A model generated the notes under the pieces. It was not told where the DNA came from. It was given only the letters and a program-made list of their open reading frames with translations, and searched no databases. Shown piece after piece: positions 1-5,385 of a stretch of DNA of 9,186 nucleotides; the stretch's first letter is position 1, and the number at the start of each line of letters is the position of its first letter. The stretch lies in NCBI GenBank assembly GCA_006227805.1, contig SBFT01000399.1, positions 1-9,186 on the forward strand. Reading direction: 5' to 3'. The stretch comes from Paracoccaceae bacterium. Its GTDB lineage: Bacteria; Pseudomonadota; Alphaproteobacteria; Rhodobacterales; Rhodobacteraceae. The translations under genes and the position numbers were made by a program.

Positions 1-1003
1 GGTATCCGGTCACGATCTGGCGCGCGCCGCTGCGGCGGGCGAGGTCGACAATATCCGGAAGGTCGGCACATTCCGCGGGCAACAGGCCCCAATGCGCCCC
101 GGCACGGTCCAGCGCGTCGGCCATCGCGCGGCGGTCGGGCGCGGTTGTCGGCGGAAGGGCCGCGATGGCGCGGATGTCGAGCCGCGCAATCGCGGATTCG
201 GTTTCCAGCGACAGGTCTTCGGGCGTGACCAGCAGAAGCGCGGGTTCCGCCGGGCCGGGCCGCCTGTGGGGGCGCGGGGGTGTCGCCGGGGGCACGGCGA
301 TGCTGTCTTCGGGGATGACGGCATGGCGCGCCAGCCCATCGGGGGAAAACCGCCCGCCCGTCATCGCATGGATGCGCGCGGCATCCGCAAGATAGGCCTT
401 TCCGGCCGTATGCAGGCCCGCCACCCACCGCCAGGACAGCGTGTTCGAGGCCGGGTCGCCGTCAAGCAGGTGGCGCAGGAAGACATCCGCGCCCAGGGTC
501 CAGGGCAGGCGCAGCGTGAAGATCCAGATCGAGGCGAACCACATCCGGGCGTGATTGTGCAGATAGCCCGTCTGGGTCAGTTCCCGCGCCCAGTGATCGA
601 AGGCCTCGATCCCCGTGCGGCCCAGGCAGGCCTCCTCCCAGCGCGTGCGCAGGCCCGATTGCGTCTGGACCGCGTTCCAGGCGGCGTCGCGCTCGGCCTT
701 GTAGGCAGTCCAGATTCCGGGGCGCAGTTCCAGCCAGCCTTTCCAGTAGGTGCGCCAGAACACCTCCTGCACGAACTTTTCGGCCGCACGCAGGGAATGG
801 CGGCCCAGCACGGCCTGCAGGACTTCCTGTTCGGTGATCAGGCGGTGGCGGATGTAGGGCGACAGGGTCGAGACATGGGCATGTCGCCCCGGCCCGAGGT
901 CGAAATTGCGGCGGCGCGCATAGTCCTCGCCCGCCTGGGGCACGAAGGCGGCCAGGCGTTCCAGGGCGGCGTTACGGCTGGGCGGAAACGCGGTGTCGGT
1001 CAT
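1..1003 (-). CDS. Photolyase/cryptochrome-type FAD-binding protein, apparently domain-permuted (3' end outside window)
   Basis: The minus frame stays open for 334 codons from ATG at 1003 to the window edge, so the C-terminus is missing. Residues about 25-215 read as a photolyase C-terminal FAD-binding domain: HVSTLSPYIRHRL (43-55), EKFVQEVFWRTYW (75-87), GYLHNHARMWFAS (146-158) and DGDPASN (181-187) followed by WRWVAG. By spacing to E. coli PhrB from memory, D181, D183 and N187 match the FAD-contacting D372/D374/N378, and W168 and W191 match two members of the electron-transfer tryptophan chain (W359, W382). There is no room for the usual N-terminal alpha/beta antenna domain. Instead a Pro/Arg-rich linker (about 236-253) leads to a segment from residue 254 whose LLLVTPEDLSLET and LARRSGARQIVTGY look like that domain's first strand and a later strand. 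Family membership is secure; DNA repair versus light sensing is open. The start is the only suitable ATG, but its ribosome site (GGCAGG, 2 nt away) is poor. Confidence 0.85.
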   Translation of the reverse strand, partial: MTDTAFPPSRNAALERLAAFVPQAGEDYARRRNFDLGPGRHAHVSTLSPYIRHRLITEQEVLQAVLGRHSLRAAEKFVQEVFWRTYWKGWLELRPGIWTAYKAERDAAWNAVQTQSGLRTRWEEACLGRTGIEAFDHWARELTQTGYLHNHARMWFASIWIFTLRLPWTLGADVFLRHLLDGDPASNTLSWRWVAGLHTAGKAYLADAARIHAMTGGRFSPDGLARHAVIPEDSIAVPPATPPRPHRRPGPAEPALLLVTPEDLSLETESAIARLDIRAIAALPPTTAPDRRAMADALDRAGAHWGLLPAECADLPDIVDLARRSGARQIVTGY

Positions 1004-1054
1004 GGCCTGCCAGATGTGGCGGGGGGCGGCGCGGTCAAGAGCGGCACGTTTCGG

Positions 1055-1082
1055 TTGAAATGATGTCCTGCGGGGGTAGGGT
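1055..1082 (+). promoter_or_regulatory. Possible sigma70-type promoter for the exported protein at 1123
   Basis: TTGAAA (1055-1060, five of six matches to the -35 consensus) is followed after 16 bases by TAGGGT (1077-1082, three of six to the -10 consensus), about 40 bases before ATG 1123. It sits in the 119 bp gap between the divergent photolyase-like gene and the exported-protein gene, where a promoter is expected. The -10 match is weak, so this is a guess from spacing and position. Confidence 0.3.
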
Positions 1083-1122
1083 GATCGCGGGACCGGTTGT
1101 GGTGAACGTGAAAGGTGGAACG

Positions 1123-1749
1123 ATGCGGAGATGGATCCTGGCGGCCGCGATGGCCTGTGCGGCGGCGGGCGCGGGCGCGCAATCGCTGACGCCCGAGCAG
1201 CTGAAGGCGATGATCGACCAGCGGGTGGCGGCGCAGAACCCCTATCAGGAACTCCTGAACGATCCCGACCCGGCGCGCAGCATGGCGGCGATGGAGATCA
1301 TGATGGAAAGCGGCGACGCGGTCCTGTTCCGGATGGCGCTGGAATTTGGTGTGACGGCGGCAAATCCGACCGTGCGGCGGCGCGCGGTCGAGGCGTTCAT
1401 GTCATCGGGGCCGGTTCTGACGGCGCGGTTCGACGGGACGAACTCCAAGGGAGACGATTTCGTCAAACGAATCCGTCAATTCGGGGGCAATATCGGCCCG
1501 GACGGGATCGCGTTCATCCGGTTTGACATCGGACAGTATGAAGCAACCAAGCAATGCTACCTGTGGGAAGGTTCTGATAATTGCGCGGTTTCGGTGAACG
1601 CTGACGGAGTGTTCCTGAGTGGCAATTTCGGCGGTTACAACACTGTCAGTGCGCGCTTGGCTCTGAACGAAAGTGGGGAATTGGTCGGGAGTTCCGCTCT
1701 CGGTTCCGTGCAGGACGCGATACCCACCACGATCCGCATCATCGACTAG
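1123..1749 (+). CDS. Exported protein of unknown function, helical N-half and beta-like C-half
   Basis: I do not recognise this 208-residue protein. It starts with a Sec-type signal peptide: MRR, a hydrophobic alanine-rich core, and probable cleavage after AGA at residues 17-19, giving a mature N-terminus near Gln20. Residues 24-95 are helical with a HEAT-like cadence (DPDPARSMAAMEIM ... NPTVRRRAVEAF). From about residue 105 the sequence becomes Gly/Asn/Ser-rich and beta-like, with Cys145 and Cys154 placed for a disulfide in the periplasm. The start at 1123 is preferred over the in-frame ATG at 1060 because it begins the signal peptide and has AAAGGTGG just upstream. G+C drops from about 70% (1141-1440) to about 56% (1501-1740), close to the domain boundary. 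The stop codon overlaps the stop of the opposing protease gene in one CTAG. Likely periplasmic; role unknown. Confidence 0.8.
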   Translation: MRRWILAAAMACAAAGAGAQSLTPEQLKAMIDQRVAAQNPYQELLNDPDPARSMAAMEIMMESGDAVLFRMALEFGVTAANPTVRRRAVEAFMSSGPVLTARFDGTNSKGDDFVKRIRQFGGNIGPDGIAFIRFDIGQYEATKQCYLWEGSDNCAVSVNADGVFLSGNFGGYNTVSARLALNESGELVGSSALGSVQDAIPTTIRIID

Positions 1750-2813
1750 GGCGCGATCGCCTCGATCCGGTCGATGGCGACCGGCCCGTCTCCCCAGACC
1801 GACAGGACGGTGACGCGCAACGCCGCCATGTTGCGCGCGGCCCTGGCGCCGCTGTCGTAGACACCGTCCGGCCCCATCTGACCGCGCCCCCACTGGATCC
1901 AGCGCGCATCGCTCCTGCTGGTCGAAAACTCGATCAGCAGGTCCTTGGGCAGGGCATGGCCCGCATCGGTCGGCGCACTGATGCTGATCGAGGAAAAAGG
2001 TTTTGCATCATCGCCTTGCACGTCGAAGGTGAACTGGTTCAGACGCTGCGGCTGGAAGACGAAGAGACCCGGTCCCAGCATGTTTTCCGGTGCGAATTGC
2101 GGGTTGATCGGCGGCACGCTGCTGCCTGCCAGCGTCATCGGCACGGCATTCGCCGCCGCAGCGATCGGCGTCTGTTCGAGCGTTGCAGAAAAAGTCGCTC
2201 CCTGCTCAGACAGATAGCGCGCGATGTTCATGTGGATTTCTTCCGCGCGCATGAAGGTGGCGCCGTCTTCGACCTCGTAGGCCATGCCGATCGGCGCGTC
2301 GCCTGCGAAGGCGAAGGCGCCCGACGTGCCCTTGGCGAGGATGTCGGAAGGATCGGTTGGGAAACCCCGGAAGGTCAGATAGCCGCGATCCTCGATCCGG
2401 ATCGGCACGCGCTCCTCCTCGCCGGTCGGGCCCAGACGCAGAACCTGCGCCTGCACCGCGGCGCGGGCGCGGGCGTCGGGTTTCAGGCGGTCCAGGCTCT
2501 CGGTGCAGCGCGCCTCGATCCCGCCGCGCGCTACGGCAAGGCCCAGGTCGATCCCCTCCCAGAAGGGCAGGATCACGGTGCCGGTCCCGGTCGCCACCGG
2601 TGCGGCCGTCGTCAGCGTCACGCGCGGCGACAGGCCCGCCACATGCGCAGGCATCGCCACGTAGCAGACGCCATCCGCGCGGAACATCCAGCCATGGCCG
2701 CGTTCGTCCATCCCGTTCTGCACCGCGACCGTCTGCGCCGCCGCGGCGGTAGTCAGACCCAGCATTACCTGCAATACTGCGCCCATGCGCCATATCTGCG
2801 GGAACCGGGACAT
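1746..2813 (-). CDS. Exported trypsin-like serine protease-fold protein with C-terminal beta domain
   Basis: The 355-residue protein has a signal peptide (MSRFPQIWRM, a hydrophobic stretch, cleavage near AAA|QTV at about residue 26). Residues 35-200 follow the chymotrypsin/HtrA layout. GWMF precedes VAMPAHVAG with His57, like the TAAHC/TNAHV motif. GIDLGLAV carries Asp89, like the DLALL motif. KGTSGAF carries Ser164 in a GxSG context, followed after a turn by APIGMAYE, like the IGI strand. All three catalytic residues are thus present in order. Residues about 220-355 look like a beta-sandwich, perhaps discoidin/galactose-binding-like, ending in IDRIEAI. Cys50 and Cys103 may pair. ATG 2813 is chosen for its compact signal peptide; ATG 2822, three codons upstream, is nearly as good, with AAGGA 11 bases before it. 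The protease fold is inferred from motifs only; it could be an inactive homologue. It lies opposite in orientation to both neighbours and overlaps each at start and stop. Confidence 0.75.
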   Translation of the reverse strand: MSRFPQIWRMGAVLQVMLGLTTAAAAQTVAVQNGMDERGHGWMFRADGVCYVAMPAHVAGLSPRVTLTTAAPVATGTGTVILPFWEGIDLGLAVARGGIEARCTESLDRLKPDARARAAVQAQVLRLGPTGEEERVPIRIEDRGYLTFRGFPTDPSDILAKGTSGAFAFAGDAPIGMAYEVEDGATFMRAEEIHMNIARYLSEQGATFSATLEQTPIAAAANAVPMTLAGSSVPPINPQFAPENMLGPGLFVFQPQRLNQFTFDVQGDDAKPFSSISISAPTDAGHALPKDLLIEFSTSRSDARWIQWGRGQMGPDGVYDSGARAARNMAALRVTVLSVWGDGPVAIDRIEAIAP

Positions 2814-3510
2814 GAGCTTCATCCGAAAGGCGATCCTTGCTTTGGCCCTGGGCACGACCGCCATCGCGGCCCCCGATCGCGGTATCGCGCAGACTATTGC
2901 ATTGAAGGAAGACCGGTTCAACGAAGTGCTGCGCCCCGCGGCGCAGATCTCGGGCGCGCTGGTCGCGGGCATCCAGAAACAGGCCCTGTCGCCGGGCGGG
3001 ATCAGCCTGCGCGCGCATGTGCCCGAGAAATGGGCAGGCGGCGATCTCTGCATCCGCGTCCTGAGCATCGATGGCCTTTACGAGGCGTCGAACACCTACA
3101 GCGTGCCGTCGGGCTGGAGCGGCGGCATCGCGGATGTCGAGTTTCCCTCGAAATATCTCGACCGGCTGCTGGCGCTGCCCTCCGATGGCGTCGGCGTCAA
3201 GATCGTGCAGGGCCCCTGCACCCAGCAGACCGGGCAGACCACGGTCGCCTTCTGGAACGGGGCGGCGGGCGATCCGCTGACGATCCTGGTCAATTCGTTC
3301 CGGGCGGATGCGGTCTTCGTCTATGTGGGCGCCGAGGGGCCGCCGGTGAAATGCGACGAGATCCGGCTGGAAAGCCGCACCTCCTTCGACACCCGCTGCG
3401 TGATCGCGCCACCGGCGGGCGCGCCCTTCGTCGATCTGGAGTTCTTCCGCTACCAGAACCGCAAGCCCGCGCCCCCGACCAGCCTGCGGCTGTGGCTGGA
3501 CAATGGCTGA
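2812..3510 (+). CDS. Exported beta-rich protein with four cysteines, unknown function
   Basis: The 232-residue protein begins with a signal peptide (MSFIRKAILALALG, cleavage near GIA|QTI at about residue 26). A short helical stretch follows, then a long region of alternating hydrophobic/polar strands typical of an all-beta fold. The mature part has four cysteines (in GDLC, GPC, VKC and TRC), consistent with two periplasmic disulfides. I do not recognise a family. ATG 2812 is preferred over the in-frame ATG at 2785 because it gives a clean signal peptide and has GGGAA (2800-2804) at 7 bases' spacing. Its ATG overlaps the ATG of the divergent protease gene inside CATG 2811-2814, so any promoter must lie within the protease coding sequence. 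The membrane-protein gene at 3541 follows 30 bases downstream on the same strand and in the same frame, so the two are probably co-transcribed. It could be a substrate, inhibitor or partner of the adjacent protease, but that is speculation. Confidence 0.8.
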   Translation: MSFIRKAILALALGTTAIAAPDRGIAQTIALKEDRFNEVLRPAAQISGALVAGIQKQALSPGGISLRAHVPEKWAGGDLCIRVLSIDGLYEASNTYSVPSGWSGGIADVEFPSKYLDRLLALPSDGVGVKIVQGPCTQQTGQTTVAFWNGAAGDPLTILVNSFRADAVFVYVGAEGPPVKCDEIRLESRTSFDTRCVIAPPAGAPFVDLEFFRYQNRKPAPPTSLRLWLDNG

Positions 3511-3540
3511 GGCGCGGCGGCTGACGGGCGGGCGCAGGCG

Positions 3541-4485
3541 ATGACGGCATCCTCCGGCCCATCCCCGCGCGCCGCCATGGCCGCCCGCCGCCCGGCGCGG
3601 TCACATGCGGTCTTCGTGCTCTGCGTCCTGGTGCTGATCGTCCTGTTCCTGTTCGGGATCACCTACCGGGTCGAGCGCAGCTTCCTGATCGAGGCGCGCA
3701 CCACCGGAACCAGCATCGTCTTCGCGGGCATCGGCAATGCCTGGAACTTTCCCGCCGCCACCCTCTGCGCCCCGCGCGCGGTCCCGGACCTGCGCCGCGC
3801 CGAAGCGGGCGAGGGGCCCTGCGGCGCCGACCTCTACGTCATCACGGCCCTGTCGGACGAAACGCTCGACTGGCCCGACGGCGCGTCGGTCGACGTGCAT
3901 CTCGACAGCGACGGCGCCTTCGTGATCGAGCTTCTTCACCCGATCGGAGAGCGGCCCGCGGGCACGCTGATCGTCGTCGCGCCCGAGGCCTGGGCGATCC
4001 AGGGCGCCCTGACCTTCCGCGGCACGCTGAGCGTGGGCGAGGTCATGGCGTCGGGCGCGCGGCATTTCCTGCTGGACGGACGCTGGGAGGCGCGCGAAAG
4101 CGGCTGGGCGATCTCGCTCTTCCGCGGCGTGACCGAAGTCGTCAAGCAGGGTGCGCTGTCCCTGGGGGCCGAGGCCAGCATCATCGCAGGCGACGGACCG
4201 GCGATCATGTATGGCCATCTCACCCCCTCGGGCGCGGGGGCGGCGATGACCGTCACGGCGATTTCCCAGCCCGGCGACACTGCACTGCGCCTTGTGCATT
4301 TCGGCTTCGAGAAGCCGTCGGTCATCCGCCCCGACTGGATCGACACCGCGCTCGCCAGTCCTTTCCTTCTGGCGCTGGTGGCGTTGCTGGGGCTTCTGAC
4401 CTCGGTCACGCAGGTGCTGCGCGACCTGGTCTTCGCCCGCCGCGAGGATGCCCCTGCGGCCGGGGGCGGCGACAAGGCGGACTGA
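3541..4485 (+). CDS. Two-span inner-membrane protein with large periplasmic domain, unknown function
   Basis: This 314-residue protein has an Arg-rich cytoplasmic N-terminus (RRPARSH), a strong membrane helix at about 23-40 (VFVLCVLVLIVLFLFG), a roughly 225-residue beta-rich periplasmic region, and a second helix at about 273-292 (PFLLALVALLGLL). The tail is short and charged (VFARRED), giving an N-in/C-in topology. Cys76 and Cys94 could form a periplasmic disulfide. I know no family for it. No convincing ribosome site precedes ATG 3541. The methionine at residue 13 (ATG 3577) is an alternative start that keeps both membrane helices. The upstream gene's stop (TGA 3508-3510) is in the same frame 30 bases earlier, so translation is probably coupled. 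Gene order suggests it anchors or senses on behalf of the exported proteins upstream. That is inference from position and topology only. Confidence 0.75.
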   Translation: MTASSGPSPRAAMAARRPARSHAVFVLCVLVLIVLFLFGITYRVERSFLIEARTTGTSIVFAGIGNAWNFPAATLCAPRAVPDLRRAEAGEGPCGADLYVITALSDETLDWPDGASVDVHLDSDGAFVIELLHPIGERPAGTLIVVAPEAWAIQGALTFRGTLSVGEVMASGARHFLLDGRWEARESGWAISLFRGVTEVVKQGALSLGAEASIIAGDGPAIMYGHLTPSGAGAAMTVTAISQPGDTALRLVHFGFEKPSVIRPDWIDTALASPFLLALVALLGLLTSVTQVLRDLVFARREDAPAAGGGDKAD

Positions 4486-4513
4486 GCGCGCCCGCACGCC
4501 GTGCCCGCCGCCC

Positions 4514-4543
4514 CTTGCAGCCCCCCGGTGGCGACACTAAGAC
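4514..4543 (+). promoter_or_regulatory. Possible clpP promoter
   Basis: CTTGCAG (4514-4520), a 17-base spacer, then TAAGAC (4538-4543), about 55 bases before the clpP start. Each half matches the sigma70 consensus at only three of six positions. The CTTG/CTAAG pattern is also compatible with an RpoH-type heat-shock promoter, and clp genes are commonly RpoH-controlled in alphaproteobacteria. A similar element lies upstream of clpX. The call rests on position and that similarity. Confidence 0.28.
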
Positions 4544-4598
4544 TCGGGTAACGAAAGCGCGGGTATGGTCCCGGCACATCTCAGCCAGGCGGTGTCAC

Positions 4599-5225
4599 AT
4601 GTTCGATCCAGTCCAAACCTACATGAACCTCGTGCCCATGGTGGTCGAACAGACCAGCCGCGGCGAACGGGCCTATGACATCTTCTCGCGCCTGCTGAAG
4701 GAGCGGATCATCTTCATCAACGGCCCGATCCACGACGGCATGTCGCATCTGGTGGTGGCGCAGCTGCTGCACCTTGAGGCCGAGAACCCCAAGAAGGAAA
4801 TCTCGATCTACATCAACTCGCCCGGCGGCGTGGTCACCAGCGGCCTGTCGATCTACGACACGATGCAGTATATCCGGCCCAAGGTCTCGACCCTGGTGAT
4901 CGGGCAGGCGGCGTCGATGGGCTCTGTCCTGCTGGCGGGGGGCGAGAAGGGGATGCGCTTTTCGCTGCCCAACAGCCGGATCATGGTGCACCAGCCCTCG
5001 GGCGGCTACCAGGGCCAGGCGTCCGACATCATGATCCATGCCGCCGAGACGCAGAAGCTGAAGGACCGGCTGTATGACATCTACGTCAAGCACACGGGCC
5101 AGACCAAGAAGGCGATCGAGAAGGCGCTGGACCGCGACAACTTCATGTCGCCCGAAGAGGCGAAGGAATGGGGCCATATCGACGAGATCGTGGAAAGCCG
5201 CGGCAAGGTCGGCGACGAGGCCTGA
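4599..5225 (+). CDS. clpP: ATP-dependent Clp protease proteolytic subunit ClpP
   Basis: ClpP is the serine peptidase that forms a double heptameric barrel and degrades proteins unfolded by ClpX or ClpA in the cytoplasm. The 208 residues match the family length. The triad is Ser106 (GQAASMGS), His131 (MVHQPSGG) and Asp180 (LDRDNF). The spacings of 25 and 49 are identical to those of the E. coli S97/H122/D171 triad. INSPGG (72-77) is the oxyanion-side glycine motif. Alignment of NLVPMVVEQTSRGER with mature E. coli ClpP implies a 9-residue propeptide cut after Met9. The start at ATG 4599 is chosen because in-frame sequence upstream is unlike ClpP and AGGCGG (4587-4592) lies 6 bases away. clpX follows after about 160 bp, with its own promoter-like element and ribosome site. 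Nothing in the sequence suggests loss of function. Confidence 0.98.
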   Translation: MFDPVQTYMNLVPMVVEQTSRGERAYDIFSRLLKERIIFINGPIHDGMSHLVVAQLLHLEAENPKKEISIYINSPGGVVTSGLSIYDTMQYIRPKVSTLVIGQAASMGSVLLAGGEKGMRFSLPNSRIMVHQPSGGYQGQASDIMIHAAETQKLKDRLYDIYVKHTGQTKKAIEKALDRDNFMSPEEAKEWGHIDEIVESRGKVGDEA

Positions 5226-5232
5226 GCGCCCC

Positions 5233-5258
5233 TGTCCGGTCCCTTGCCGGGCCGGACA
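5233..5258 (+). terminator. Weak hairpin after clpP, possible terminator or attenuator
   Basis: TGTCCGG (5233-5239) and CCGGACA (5252-5258) form a perfect 7 bp stem around a 12-base loop, starting 8 bases after the clpP stop. No T-run follows, so it is not a standard intrinsic terminator. It may only slow polymerase or stabilise the clpP 3' end. Confidence 0.3.
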
Positions 5259-5288
5259 TCACGACCGCGGGCGCGACCAAATTAGCGA

Positions 5289-5317
5289 TTGTGGTGCCCT
5301 GGAGGCTCGCCTAAGCT
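5289..5317 (+). promoter_or_regulatory. Possible clpX promoter
   Basis: TTGTGG (5289-5294), a 17-base spacer, then TAAGCT (5312-5317), about 70 bases before ATG 5386. Consensus matches are weak (three of six each), but the spacing, and the CTAAG core shared with the element before clpP, make it the best candidate in the clpP-clpX gap. It would give clpX a leader of about 60 bases. Confidence 0.3.
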
Positions 5318-5372
5318 GATCCCCCGAAGGACTTTGGAAGGCGAAACCGCGCAGCACGCGTAACTCGAAGCC

Positions 5373-5380
5373 AGGAAGGG
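5373..5380 (+). promoter_or_regulatory. Ribosome binding site setting the clpX start
   Basis: AGGAAGGG lies 5 bases before ATG 5386. It decides the start in favour of ATG 5386 over the in-frame GTG at 5380, which falls inside this site. Confidence 0.8.
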
Positions 5381-5385
5381 TGCTT

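Noticed and set aside
92..1063. Long plus-strand open frame (323 codons) opposite the photolyase-like gene
   Set aside because: Its translation is Arg/Gly/Gln-rich with no domain pattern, while the minus strand encodes clear photolyase motifs over the same bases. It is a high-GC shadow.
2823..3068. N-terminal extension of the protease gene up to 3068
   Set aside because: The frame stays open, but the added residues are basic, low-complexity and antisense to the beta-protein; the signal peptide begins only at 2822 or 2813.
1956..3524. Plus-strand open frame of 522 codons spanning the protease and beta-protein genes
   Set aside because: The frame crosses two genes with convincing signal peptides on other frames; its product is Arg/His-rich without structure.
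3601..4497. Minus-strand open frame of 298 codons opposite the membrane protein
   Set aside because: The plus frame has two clean membrane helices and a consistent topology; the antisense product is Arg/Asp/Gln-rich noise.
4494..4504. GCAC-GCC-GTGC hairpin after the membrane-protein gene as a terminator
   Set aside because: A 4 bp stem with a 3-base loop and no T-run is not enough to call.
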